NCBI RefSeq assembly: GCF_014648655.1
Contig: NZ_BMRN01000020.1
Location: 62,001 to 126,000 of the forward strand
DNA length: 64,000 nt
Direction of reading: 5' to 3'
From: Streptomyces atratus
GTDB lineage: Bacteria > Actinomycetota > Actinomycetes > Streptomycetales > Streptomycetaceae
A program made the position numbers and the translations under genes. Positions 8,767-17,389 of this stretch are shown here, piece by piece. The first letter of the stretch is position 1. The number at the start of each line of letters is the position of its first letter. The notes under the pieces were generated by a model. That model was not told the origin of the DNA and did not search any database. It worked only from the letters and a program-made list of their open reading frames with translations.

Positions 8767-11670
8767 ATGACAGAGACGGCGAGCGGCCCGGCACGAGGTT
8801 CCCGAGCCAAGGGATCCAAGTCGAGCAAGGGTCTGCGTATCGAGCGCATCCACACCACCCCCGGCGTACATCCGTACGACGAGGTGGCGTGGGAGCGCCG
8901 TGACGTCGTCATGACCAACTGGCGCGACGGCTCGATCAACTTCGAGCAGCGTGGCGTCGAGTTCCCCGACTTCTGGTCGGTGAACGCGGTCAACATCGTC
9001 ACCAGCAAGTACTTCCGCGGGGCCGTCGGCACCCCGCAGCGCGAGACCGGTCTGCGACAGCTCATCGACCGGATCGTGAAGACGTACCGCAAGGCCGGTG
9101 AGGACCACGGCTACTTCGCCTCTCCCGCGGACGCCGAGATCTTCGAGCACGAGCTGGCATACGCCCTCCTGCACCAGATCTTCAGCTTCAACTCGCCGGT
9201 CTGGTTCAACGTCGGAACGCCCCAGCCGCAGCAGGTCTCCGCCTGCTTCATCCTGGCCGTCGACGACTCCATGGAGTCGATCCTCGACTGGTACAAGGAA
9301 GAGGGCATGATCTTCAAGGGCGGCTCCGGCGCCGGCCTGAACCTCTCCCGTATCCGCTCCTCCAAGGAACTGCTGTCCTCCGGTGGCAACGCCTCCGGTC
9401 CTGTCTCCTTCATGCGAGGCGCCGACGCGTCCGCCGGAACGATCAAGTCCGGTGGCGCCACCCGTCGTGCGGCCAAGATGGTCATTCTCGACGTCGACCA
9501 CCCCGACATCGAGAACTTCATCGAGACCAAGGTGAAGGAGGAGGAGAAGATCCGCGCCCTGCGTGACGCGGGCTTCGACATGGACCTGGGCGGGGACGAC
9601 ATCACGTCCGTCCAGTACCAGAACGCCAACAACTCGGTCCGTGTGAACGACGAGTTCATGAAGGCCGTGGAGTCCGGCGGCAAGTTCGGGCTGCGCGCCC
9701 GGATGACCGGTGACGTCATCGAAGAGGTGGAGGCCAAGTCCCTCTTCCGCAAGATGGCCGAGGCGGCCTGGGCCTGTGCCGACCCCGGCATCCAGTACGA
9801 CGACACGATCAACCAGTGGCACACCTGCCCGGAGTCAGGCCGGATCAACGGCTCGAACCCCTGCAGCGAGTACATGCACCTGGACAACACCTCGTGCAAC
9901 CTGGCCTCGCTGAACCTGATGAAGTTCCTCAAGGACGACGGCAAGGGCAACCAGTCCTTCGAGTCCGAGCGCTTCGCCAAGGTCGTCGAGCTCGTCATCA
10001 CCGCGATGGACATCTCCATCTGCTTCGCCGACTTCCCGACCCAGAAGATCGGCGAGAACACCCGCGCCTTCCGTCAGCTCGGTATCGGTTACGCCAACCT
10101 CGGCGCCCTGCTGATGGCGACCGGCCACGCGTACGACAGCGACGGCGGCCGCGCCCTCGCCGGTGCCATCACCTCGCTGATGACCGGCACCTCGTACAAG
10201 CGCTCCGCCGAGCTCGCCGCGGTCGTCGGTCCGTACGACGGCTACGCCCGCAACGCCGAGCCGCACCAGCGCGTCATGAAGCAGCACGCCGACGCCAACG
10301 CCGCGGCCGTCCACATGGACGACCTGGACAACCCGATCTGGGCCGCCGCCACGGAGGCCTGGCAGGACGTGATCCGTCTCGGCGCGAAGAACGGTTTCCG
10401 CAACGCGCAGGCCTCGGTCATCGCCCCCACCGGCACCATCGGTCTCGCGATGTCGTGCGACACCACCGGCCTCGAGCCCGACCTCGCCCTGGTCAAGTTC
10501 AAGAAGCTGGTCGGCGGCGGCTCGATGCAGATCGTCAACGGCACCGTGCCGCAGGCCCTGCGCCGCCTGGGCTACCAGGAGGAGCAGATCGAGGCGATCG
10601 TCGCCCACATCGCCGAGCACGGCAATGTGATCGACGCCCCCGGCCTGAAGACCGAGCACTACGAGGTCTTCGACTGCGCGATGGGCGAGCGTTCCATCTC
10701 CGCGATGGGCCACGTGCGCATGATGGCCGCGATCCAGCCGTGGATCTCCGGCGCGCTCTCCAAGACGGTGAACCTGCCGGAGACGGCCACCGTCGAGGAT
10801 GTCGAAGAGGTCTACTTCGAGGCGTGGAAGATGGGCGTCAAGGCGCTCGCGATCTACCGCGACAACTGCAAGGTCGGCCAGCCCCTCTCCGCGAAGACCA
10901 AGGAAAAGGGAAAGTCCGCAGCGGATGCAGTCACGGCCAAGGCCGAGGAGACCATCCGTACCGCGGTCGAGAAGGTCGTCGAGTACCGCCCGGTCCGTAA
11001 GCGCCTCCCCAAGGGCCGTCCCGGCATCACCACCTCCTTCACGGTGGGCGGCGCCGAGGGCTACATGACCGCCAATTCCTACCCGGACGACGGTCTCGGC
11101 GAGGTCTTCCTGAAGATGTCCAAGCAGGGCTCCACCCTCGCGGGCATGATGGACGCCTTCTCCATCGCAGTCTCGGTCGGTCTGCAGTACGGCGTCCCGC
11201 TGGAGACGTACGTCTCGAAGTTCACCAACATGCGCTTCGAGCCGGCCGGTATGACGGACGACCCGGATGTGCGAATGGCGCAGTCGATCGTCGATTACAT
11301 CTTCCGCCGCCTCGCGCTGGACTTCCTGCCCTTCGAGACTCGCTCGGCACTCGGCATCCACTCGGCCGAGGAGCGCCAGCGGCACCTCGACACCGGTTCG
11401 TACGAGCCCTCCCTGGAGGACGACGAGATGGACGTCGAAGGCCTGGCCCAGTCCGCCCCGGTGCGGACGGAGCCCCTGAAGGCGGTGGCCGCCGTACAGG
11501 AGGCCGAGAATCCGGCCCCGAAGACGGCGCATACCTCGGCGGAGCTCGTCGAGATGCAGCTGGGCATCAGCGCGGACGCGCCGCTCTGCTTCTCCTGCGG
11601 TACGAAGATGCAGCGCGCCGGATCCTGCTACATCTGCGAGGGCTGCGGCTCGACCAGCGGTTGCAGCTGA
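8767..11670 (+). CDS. nrdJ: NrdJ, class II (vitamin B12-dependent) ribonucleotide reductase
   Basis: Adenosylcobalamin-dependent reductase that converts ribonucleotides to deoxyribonucleotides with or without oxygen; 967 residues, a normal length for actinobacterial NrdJ. Active-site loop NPCSE places Asn364, thiyl-radical Cys366 and Glu368. The redox pair is probably Cys160 (ACFILAVDD) and Cys377 (NTSCNLASLN). The C-terminus is a cysteine-rich tail (CFSCGTKM, then CYICEGCG) that should act as the thioredoxin-reducible relay or a zinc ribbon. ATG 8767 follows GGGAGG. An upstream in-frame extension to 8710 has no ribosome site and is rejected. Transcription probably comes with nrdR; the 162-base spacer contains several short hairpins. 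Confidence 0.96.
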   Translation: MTETASGPARGSRAKGSKSSKGLRIERIHTTPGVHPYDEVAWERRDVVMTNWRDGSINFEQRGVEFPDFWSVNAVNIVTSKYFRGAVGTPQRETGLRQLIDRIVKTYRKAGEDHGYFASPADAEIFEHELAYALLHQIFSFNSPVWFNVGTPQPQQVSACFILAVDDSMESILDWYKEEGMIFKGGSGAGLNLSRIRSSKELLSSGGNASGPVSFMRGADASAGTIKSGGATRRAAKMVILDVDHPDIENFIETKVKEEEKIRALRDAGFDMDLGGDDITSVQYQNANNSVRVNDEFMKAVESGGKFGLRARMTGDVIEEVEAKSLFRKMAEAAWACADPGIQYDDTINQWHTCPESGRINGSNPCSEYMHLDNTSCNLASLNLMKFLKDDGKGNQSFESERFAKVVELVITAMDISICFADFPTQKIGENTRAFRQLGIGYANLGALLMATGHAYDSDGGRALAGAITSLMTGTSYKRSAELAAVVGPYDGYARNAEPHQRVMKQHADANAAAVHMDDLDNPIWAAATEAWQDVIRLGAKNGFRNAQASVIAPTGTIGLAMSCDTTGLEPDLALVKFKKLVGGGSMQIVNGTVPQALRRLGYQEEQIEAIVAHIAEHGNVIDAPGLKTEHYEVFDCAMGERSISAMGHVRMMAAIQPWISGALSKTVNLPETATVEDVEEVYFEAWKMGVKALAIYRDNCKVGQPLSAKTKEKGKSAADAVTAKAEETIRTAVEKVVEYRPVRKRLPKGRPGITTSFTVGGAEGYMTANSYPDDGLGEVFLKMSKQGSTLAGMMDAFSIAVSVGLQYGVPLETYVSKFTNMRFEPAGMTDDPDVRMAQSIVDYIFRRLALDFLPFETRSALGIHSAEERQRHLDTGSYEPSLEDDEMDVEGLAQSAPVRTEPLKAVAAVQEAENPAPKTAHTSAELVEMQLGISADAPLCFSCGTKMQRAGSCYICEGCGSTSGCS

Positions 11671-11738
11671 CACCGGGCGCCACCGCGTGGGGCACAGCGT
11701 CCGACGTAACCTGCGCGCCTAGCTGATCAGCAGCTCGT

Positions 11739-11773
11739 ACGAAGGGGATCGACCGATGGTCGGTCCCCTTCGT
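11739..11773. terminator. Strong bidirectional terminator after nrdJ
   Basis: Sixteen-pair hairpin, arms 11739-11754 and 11758-11773, with a three-base loop and a single T-G wobble. It lies between nrdJ and the convergent TerD-like gene. Confidence 0.85.
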
Positions 11774-11834
11774 CGTGCCGCGGCTCCAAGGCAGGGACGG
11801 GACGCGTGCTGCGTGGACCGCGCCCTGTGACATG

Positions 11835-12371
11835 TCACGCTCCGGGCGTGCGGCTTCCCATCATTCCGGCGAACGAATCGGGGTCCCCGTCGAAGCCCCG
11901 GACCGATCCGTGGAACTCCCAACTGTCGGAGGCGCCGCGGATGAACTCGGCGACGGTTGCCGCGGTGGCGGCGCCGACCGCGGAGAAGTCGTCCTCCGCG
12001 AGATTCGTGTAGCCCTCCCGAATCTGAACGCCGGTGTTCGCTATTTCGGCGAATGTCCTGCGGCCGTCGCGCTGCTGAATGGCGACTCCGACGACGACCC
12101 GGGTGTACGTGGTCGACAACCGGCCCAGTTCCAGAGTCATGACCTCGTCGAAACCGAGGCCCTGGCCGGTTCTGCTGTCGCGGTTGAGGGCGATGGTGCC
12201 GTCCGGGGAGCGGCTGTCGAAGTGCACGAGATATGCAGGGCTGCCGTATGGCGCCTCCGCGAGGTAGGTCGCCGCGATGATGTCGAGGTCATGGGCCGGG
12301 GCACCTGGAGGGCTGGGATCCCATTTGAGCCTGACTTCGACCTTCTCTATGTCCTTGTTGGGCGTGCTCAT
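11835..12371 (-). CDS. TerD-family stress protein
   Basis: 178-residue protein of the TerD/TerZ (CABP) family: calcium-binding cytosolic proteins tied to tellurite, phage or envelope stress, with unclear biochemical role. The family core can be read as AYLVHFDSRSPDGTIALNRD followed by RTGQGLGFDEVMTLELGRL, which is where the acidic calcium site normally sits. The segment FAEIANTGVQIREGYTNLAE is the later conserved strand region. One usual acidic residue of the GDNxTGxGxGDDE motif is replaced, so calcium binding may be weaker. ATG 12371 is chosen because GGGAGG lies upstream; 12422 would add a cysteine-containing leader without support. It stands alone, away from other ter genes. Confidence 0.75.
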   Translation of the reverse strand: MSTPNKDIEKVEVRLKWDPSPPGAPAHDLDIIAATYLAEAPYGSPAYLVHFDSRSPDGTIALNRDSRTGQGLGFDEVMTLELGRLSTTYTRVVVGVAIQQRDGRRTFAEIANTGVQIREGYTNLAEDDFSAVGAATAATVAEFIRGASDSWEFHGSVRGFDGDPDSFAGMMGSRTPGA

Positions 12372-12502
12372 CGGACTTGCCTCCCTGGCTTGCCGCTGGT
12401 CCGTTGTCGGGCTACATACCACCCGATCATGTCCGTAACCGACCGTGGATCCAACCGGCTTGGCCGTCGGCGACGGAATCGGGCCACTGCCGGTTCGGCG
12501 GT

Positions 12503-13459
12503 TCAGTGCGGAATCCGGCGCGGTGGTCTCTGGCGGACCTCTTCCCGGAAGACCTCGATGGCGCTGCTGACCTGTCGGATGAGGTGGGTGTGCTCGATGC
12601 GGTCGAGATAGAGGCAGTTGCGGGCCACTCCGTCCAACTCGAAGGCGAAGCAGAGCGTCATCAGAGGGTTGATGAAGAGTTCGCTGCCCCGGGTGCGCGA
12701 GGTGAACTGGGCGTCTCCGAAGGCTCCCTGGACTGCTGCGGCAATCGACCCGTTGACGATGCTGGGGTGGTCAGGAGTGTGGTGCTGAGCATGCGCCACC
12801 GCATCGACGAAGAGGGCGCCTTCGCGTGTCGTACGGGATATGGAGAATGCGCCGAGGAAGGAACCGTCGCGTTCGAGGGCGGCGATGTTCTCCAGTACGA
12901 GGCCGTGGCTCACCCCGTGATAGGCGTCGATACCGAAGCCGACGGACACAACCAGGCTTTCCGGTACGTCGATTGCGGCGAGTGCCGCGACGCTGGTCAG
13001 GTCCTCCTCCGGTGTGCCGAGCCCGGATTCGTCGCCGCGCATCAGGATGTCCGTACCGCCGTCGACCAGGACGACCGCATCGATGTCGTATGTCTCGATC
13101 AACGCCCGGTAGGCGGCGCGCAGCGGTTGCACACCCACTCGGGAGAAGGCGTGCACACTGCTCGGGTAGCTGTGCAGGGCGAGCCACTGGGCGAGGGTGC
13201 GTTCCGGGAAGTAGGCCTGGTGGAGGGCCGTTTCGGGCGTGATGACGGCGACGTCCGGCGCGAGCCAGGCGTCGAGGGGCAGCCCTTCGAGAGCACTGAA
13301 CGACAGATTGGCGAGCTGGACGTGCTTGCCCTGGTGGAGCAGGGAGAGCGCGATGGGGAGGCCCGCGTAGATGTCGAAGCCGCCGCCGGCCCCTGCGACG
13401 AGGATGCGTTCTGCGGATTCGAGTCGGGAGAACAGGGAGTTGGTGTGCAACGAGACCAT
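12503..13459 (-). CDS. DUF1152 family protein
   Basis: About 318 residues. It shows the nucleotide-binding-like glycine-rich start RILVAGAGGGFDIYAGLPI and a conserved VVLVDGGTDILMRGDESGLG segment, typical of DUF1152 proteins. Their reaction is unknown to me. ATG 13459 is chosen conservatively because the family domain starts close behind it. ATG 13468 and 13486 are equally possible and none has a clear ribosome site. The gene is divergent from the YdbC-like gene and the two start about 90 bases apart. Confidence 0.7.
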   Translation of the reverse strand: MVSLHTNSLFSRLESAERILVAGAGGGFDIYAGLPIALSLLHQGKHVQLANLSFSALEGLPLDAWLAPDVAVITPETALHQAYFPERTLAQWLALHSYPSSVHAFSRVGVQPLRAAYRALIETYDIDAVVLVDGGTDILMRGDESGLGTPEEDLTSVAALAAIDVPESLVVSVGFGIDAYHGVSHGLVLENIAALERDGSFLGAFSISRTTREGALFVDAVAHAQHHTPDHPSIVNGSIAAAVQGAFGDAQFTSRTRGSELFINPLMTLCFAFELDGVARNCLYLDRIEHTHLIRQVSSAIEVFREEVRQRPPRRIPH

Positions 13460-13512
13460 GGAGATCATTCTGCGATTCACGGCCATCGATTCGGGCGTAC
13501 TCCAATAGAGCG

Positions 13513-13542
13513 TGACCCGTGCCACGTTCGGCACCGTACGAT
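13513..13542 (+). promoter_or_regulatory. Candidate promoter for a leaderless YdbC-like gene
   Basis: TACGAT at 13537-13542 ends six bases before GTG 13549. A TGACCC element lies at 13513-13518 with an 18-base spacer. The arrangement fits an HrdB-type promoter whose transcript starts at the GTG. Confidence 0.45.
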
Positions 13543-13548
13543 GGCGCG

Positions 13549-14154
13549 GTGCTGGTCAAGTGGATTCGTTGCACCGTGGTGGACCGTCGAGGTTTTGAAC
13601 GGGGACAGCGAAAGTGGGCGGGGCTGCTGGGTGAGCCGGGGTTCAGGGGACAGGGCGGCGGGTGGAGTCGAGGGCGTCCGGAAGTGGCCCACGTCTTTGC
13701 TTTCTGGGAGAACCGCGTCTTCTACGACTCGTTCATGGCGCGTGCGCACGACCGACTGGCTGCCGAGCAGTCCGGCACGTACAGCAGCATCCAGGTCAAG
13801 CTGTTCGAGTACCGCTTCGATGTGAAGACCGGCTTTGAGCCGCGCTTCACCGATGCGGATGTTGTCAGGGTGGCGCACAGCAAGGTGCACGAGGACCGGG
13901 TCGAGCATTTCGCATTGATGCAGGAGCGGGTGTGGAATCCGGCGATGGCCGGATCGCCGGGCATGCTGCGAGGGGTGTTCGGGGAGGCACCGGGGCATGA
14001 GTTCCTCGTGTTGTCCATGTGGCAGTCGAGCGCCGAGCGCGGCAAGTATCGGGCGGGGAGCATTGAGCGGCTGACTCAACGGGCGCGGACCGAGGACGAT
14101 GTGGCGGCGGTGACGGGAGACGTCGTGCAGCTTGAGCCGTCCTGGACAGTGTGA
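13549..14154 (+). CDS. YdbC-like (DUF4937) protein
   Basis: 201-residue protein built of two ferredoxin-like halves. The first starts LVKWIRCTVVDRRGFERGQR and continues with HVFAFWENRVFYDSFM. The second ends with HEFLVLSMWQSSAERGKYR, similar to antibiotic-monooxygenase-type folds. No catalytic residues can be assigned. GTG 13549 is chosen because the family begins at this LVKWIR segment and a -10-like TACGAT sits just upstream, implying a leaderless message. The gene is divergent from DUF1152 and convergent with the TetR gene. Function unknown. Confidence 0.7.
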   Translation: MLVKWIRCTVVDRRGFERGQRKWAGLLGEPGFRGQGGGWSRGRPEVAHVFAFWENRVFYDSFMARAHDRLAAEQSGTYSSIQVKLFEYRFDVKTGFEPRFTDADVVRVAHSKVHEDRVEHFALMQERVWNPAMAGSPGMLRGVFGEAPGHEFLVLSMWQSSAERGKYRAGSIERLTQRARTEDDVAAVTGDVVQLEPSWTV

Positions 14155-14212
14155 TCGGCCGACGCGGATCGGTGTGGCCGGGACGGTGTGCCGGGGGCGA
14201 TTCGGCTGCTGA

Positions 14213-14920
14213 TCAGGCAGGTTCGGCCGAGATGGGTGGAGTCGGGATGGGTGGAGTGCTGAAGACGCCCGCTCGGGCAGCTGCCAGGGCCGCGTCGGCA
14301 GCCCGGTCGGCCAGCGCCTCGTCGACGGGCTCGCGGGTGATGAACAGCCTCAAGAACAAGGGCGAGGCTACGGCCCTGACCAGCGCTCCCGAGTCTGTGT
14401 GCCGCGCCAGTTCGTTGCGGGCGACGGCGCGCGCGACGATGATCTCGCAGCGGGCGAACCGCTCCGCGTAGAAGGCGCTCAGCGCTTCGGCGGCGCGCTG
14501 GGACTGGAAGGCCGCGGCGATGAACGCGGTCGGTGCGGCCGCTGCGGCAGGGTCGGTGAAGGCGTCGGCTGTCATGTGCGCCAGGGCGCGCAGATCGCCT
14601 TCCAGGCTTCCGGTGTCGGGCGGTGCCCAGCCGTCCTCTCCAGCCAGGTCCAGGGCGTCACCGACGAGCCCTTCGAGGTTTCCCCAGCGGCGGTAGAGGG
14701 TGGTCTTGTGGACGCCGGAACGCTCCGCGACGTATTCGACTGTGAGGCCTGGGTAGCCGTGCTCGGCCAGGCCGGTGAGGACAGCATCCCGGACCGCCGC
14801 GCGGGTGCGAGCGGTGCGACCGCCCGGGCGGCGGGTGCCGGGGGCGAGCGGGACTGCCGGAACGTCGGTCTCCGGGGCGGCTTCCTGTCCGGCCTGTCCG
14901 ACGGCCCCTTGTCCAGTCAA
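14213..14920 (-). CDS. TetR-family transcriptional regulator
   Basis: 235-residue one-component repressor. The N-terminal helix-turn-helix spans about residues 40-85: AVRDAVLTGLAEHGYPGLTV, then YVAERSGVHKTTLYRRW. The all-helical ligand domain follows, rich in Ala and Arg. TTG 14920 is preceded by CAGGAG. It diverges from the ABC-F gene. Two near-identical 12-base elements in the shared gap look like its operators, so it probably represses itself and the ABC-F protein until an inducer binds. The inducer is unknown. Confidence 0.88.
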   Translation of the reverse strand: MTGQGAVGQAGQEAAPETDVPAVPLAPGTRRPGGRTARTRAAVRDAVLTGLAEHGYPGLTVEYVAERSGVHKTTLYRRWGNLEGLVGDALDLAGEDGWAPPDTGSLEGDLRALAHMTADAFTDPAAAAAPTAFIAAAFQSQRAAEALSAFYAERFARCEIIVARAVARNELARHTDSGALVRAVASPLFLRLFITREPVDEALADRAADAALAAARAGVFSTPPIPTPPISAEPA

Positions 14921-14933
14921 TGGCTACTCCTGT

Positions 14934-14974
14934 TGCGTTAGTGCGTTCCATTCTGTCATACTCGCGTTAATGCG
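14934..14974. promoter_or_regulatory. Candidate TetR operator pair
   Basis: TGCGTTAGTGCG (14934-14945) and CGCGTTAATGCG (14963-14974) match at 10 of 12 positions and are each close to palindromic. They lie in the gap between the divergent TetR and ABC-F genes, 29 bases apart start to start. Confidence 0.55.
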
Positions 14975-15081
14975 ACATCGGTTGTGTTTATTTGCGGCCG
15001 CGAGGCAGGGCTGTTCTCGGTCGTTCCCTGCCGGTCGCCTCTGTTTCCGTTGCCCGTTGGTTGTCCTGGTTCGGAGGCCCC

Positions 15082-16692
15082 TTGCCCACACAGATCTCTC
15101 TGCATGACGTGACCGTGTCCCGCGGTGAAAGGCTGTTGCTCGACGATGTCTCGCTGGCCGTGCGCCCAGGTGAGCGGATCGGCATCGTGGGGGAGAACGG
15201 TGCGGGGAAGACGACGCTGCTCCGCCTGCTAGCAGGCCTCGAACCGCCCGCTTCCGGTCGGGCGTTCACAGCTGCCGGCCGCGGCACGGGTCTGCTGGCC
15301 CAGACTCCACGGCTGCCGCTTGACAGCACGGTCCAGGACACGATCGACGACGCCCTGGCGGAACTGCGCACCATGGAGCGGAAGTTACGGGAGGCCGAGG
15401 CGGAGCTCGGCACCGCCGACAGCACCGCGCTGGCCGCCTACGGAGACTTGCTCACGGCGTTCGAACTGCGCGGGGGATATGAAGCGGACGCGCGCGTCGA
15501 AAAGGCGATGCACGGCCTCGGCCTGGCACACATACAGCCGGTCAGGAGGCTCAGCAGTCTCTCCGGCGGTGAGCAGGCACGGCTCGGCATCGCCTGTCTG
15601 ATAGCGGCGTCCCCCGAGGTGATGCTGCTCGACGAACCCACCAATCACTTGGACGGAGCCGCTCTCGAATGGCTGGAGAGTGCCCTGCTGTCCCATCCCG
15701 GCACCGTGATCGCCGTGTCCCATGACCGGATCTTCTTGGAACGCGTGGCCACAGCAATCCTGGAGGTCGACTCCGACCGCCGGACGGTTGTGCGCTACGG
15801 CGGTGGATATGCGGGATTCCGGACGGAGCGGAACGCAGCGCGGCGGCGCTGGGAGCAGTCCTATGCACAGTGGTGCGAAGAGACGGCGCAACTGGAGGAG
15901 TACACGGCGACCACGGCTCACGATGTCGCGGTCGGCCGCACCATCAAGGACAACAACAAGATGGCGTACGACCGGGCTGCGGGTCGGGTCCAGGCCTCGG
16001 TGTCCGGGCGGATCCGCAATGCTCGCAGGCGTCTGGAGCATCTGCGGAAGGAGCCTGTCCCCAGGCCGCCGGACCCGCTGCGCTTCACCGCTCGGCCCGC
16101 GGCCGGCGCGACCGAAGGGGAGCTGGTGTCCCTGACGAACATACGGGTCGGTGATCGCCTCGCAGTCGACCGGCTCTGCGTGGCGGCGGGCGGCAGACTG
16201 CTGATTCACGGTGGCAACGGGGCAGGGAAATCCACTCTGCTCCGCGTCATGGCAGGCGTACTCGAACCGGACGCGGGCCGAGTGGTCCGGCGGGGTGGAA
16301 TCGGCTATCTCGCGCAGGAAATACCCATGCACCGCCCGGCGGAGCGTGTGCTCGCGGCATTCGGTCGAGGACTGGCGCTCACCGAAGAAGAACAGGCGGA
16401 ACTGCTGCTTTCGTACGGACTGTTCCGGTCACGTGACCTCCAGGTGCCGGTCGGATCGCTTTCTGCAGGGCAGCGCAGACGGCTCGCCCTTGCCCGTCTG
16501 CTGGCCCGGCCCGCGGACCTGCTGCTGCTCGACGAGCCCGCGAATCATCTGGCACTCGGACTCGTGCAGGAGCTGGAAGAAGCTCTGGCCCTCTGGCAGG
16601 GCGCGCTGGTGGTGGTCTCCCACGACCGGCTGCTGCGCCGCCGCTTCACCGGCGACATCCGTCCGATGGATTCCGGACAACTGCTCGAATGA
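15082..16692 (+). CDS. ABC-F family ATPase (ribosome-protection type)
   Basis: 536-residue cytosolic protein with two ABC ATPase domains and no membrane segment, the layout of ABC-F translation or antibiotic-resistance factors. Domain 1 has Walker A GENGAGKTTLLR near residue 38, signature LSGGEQARLG and Walker B VMLLDEPTNHLD. The charged inter-domain linker is about residues 255-345. Domain 2 has HGGNGAGKSTLLRV, signature LSAGQRRRLALA and LLLLDEPANHL. TTG 15082 follows GGAGG; an upstream in-frame extension to 14992 is rejected. The divergent TetR gene suggests drug-inducible expression, like macrolide- or lincosamide-type ABC-F proteins. Which ribosome drug it counters cannot be said. Confidence 0.85.
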   Translation: MPTQISLHDVTVSRGERLLLDDVSLAVRPGERIGIVGENGAGKTTLLRLLAGLEPPASGRAFTAAGRGTGLLAQTPRLPLDSTVQDTIDDALAELRTMERKLREAEAELGTADSTALAAYGDLLTAFELRGGYEADARVEKAMHGLGLAHIQPVRRLSSLSGGEQARLGIACLIAASPEVMLLDEPTNHLDGAALEWLESALLSHPGTVIAVSHDRIFLERVATAILEVDSDRRTVVRYGGGYAGFRTERNAARRRWEQSYAQWCEETAQLEEYTATTAHDVAVGRTIKDNNKMAYDRAAGRVQASVSGRIRNARRRLEHLRKEPVPRPPDPLRFTARPAAGATEGELVSLTNIRVGDRLAVDRLCVAAGGRLLIHGGNGAGKSTLLRVMAGVLEPDAGRVVRRGGIGYLAQEIPMHRPAERVLAAFGRGLALTEEEQAELLLSYGLFRSRDLQVPVGSLSAGQRRRLALARLLARPADLLLLDEPANHLALGLVQELEEALALWQGALVVVSHDRLLRRRFTGDIRPMDSGQLLE

Positions 16693-16717
16693 GCCGCAGT
16701 CGATCTAGGGTCGGTAC

Positions 16718-17377
16718 ATGGCACGGCCGCAACGCATTGTCCTCGTCCGGCACGGGGAGTCCGAAGGCAACGCCGACGACACGGTGTACGAGCGTGAGCC
16801 GGACCATGCGCTGAGGCTCACCGCCACAGGGCTGCGGCAGGCCAGGGAGACGGGCGTGCGGCTGCGCGAGCTGTTCGACGGCGAGCGGGTCAGCGTGTAT
16901 GTCTCGCCCTATCGCCGCACGCACGAGACGTTCAGGTCCTTCGGGCTGGACCTGGAGCGGGTGCGTGTGAGGGAGGAGCCGCGGCTGCGGGAGCAGGACT
17001 GGGGGAACTGGCAGGACCGGGATGATGTGAGGCTGCAGAAGGCATACCGGGATGCGTACGGTCACTTCTTCTACCGCTTCGCGCAGGGAGAGTCCGGGGC
17101 CGATGTGTACGACAGGGTCGGGGCCTTTCTGGAGAGTCTGCACCGCAGCTTCGAAGCCCCCGACCACCCGCCGAATGTTCTGCTGGTCACGCACGGCCTG
17201 ACCATGCGTTTGTTCTGCATGCGCTGGTTCCACTGGTCGGTGGCAGAGTTCGAGTCACTGTCCAACCCGGGCAACGGGGAGACCCGGACGCTCATACTCG
17301 GAGAGGATGGGCGCTACACCCTTGACCGGCCGTTCGAGCGCTGGCGTACCCCTGAGCCGTACGGCATCACCGGATAG
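16718..17377 (+). CDS. Histidine phosphatase (phosphoglycerate-mutase-like) family protein
   Basis: 219-residue phosphatase of the branch-2-like RHG family. The catalytic LVRHGESEGN is at the N-terminus, with the phosphohistidine in RHG. The second histidine is in VLLVTHGLTMRLF, and the phosphate-clamp arginine in VSPYRRTHET. The REQDWGNWQD stretch is typical of the bacterial family. Substrate unknown. ATG 16718 lacks a ribosome site; TAGGGT at 16706-16711 ends six bases before it, suggesting a leaderless message. It begins 25 bases after the ABC-F gene and is followed after 13 bases by the ADP-ribosylglycohydrolase, so the two may be cotranscribed. Confidence 0.88.
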   Translation: MARPQRIVLVRHGESEGNADDTVYEREPDHALRLTATGLRQARETGVRLRELFDGERVSVYVSPYRRTHETFRSFGLDLERVRVREEPRLREQDWGNWQDRDDVRLQKAYRDAYGHFFYRFAQGESGADVYDRVGAFLESLHRSFEAPDHPPNVLLVTHGLTMRLFCMRWFHWSVAEFESLSNPGNGETRTLILGEDGRYTLDRPFERWRTPEPYGITG

Positions 17378-17389
17378 AGTGGAAGGGCG

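Noticed and set aside
9835-11673. 612-codon open frame antisense to nrdJ
   Set aside because: A shadow of the high-GC codon pattern of nrdJ. It has no ribosome site and a His/Gly/Leu/Val-biased composition with no family motif.
11835-12371. Tellurite-resistance cluster
   Set aside because: Only a single TerD-like gene is present, with no terB, terC or other partners nearby, so a cluster claim is not supported.
12377-13825. 482-codon plus-strand open frame across the DUF1152 gene
   Set aside because: It covers the DUF1152 gene in antisense and shows no motif, while the minus strand encodes a clear DUF1152 protein with a glycine-rich start.
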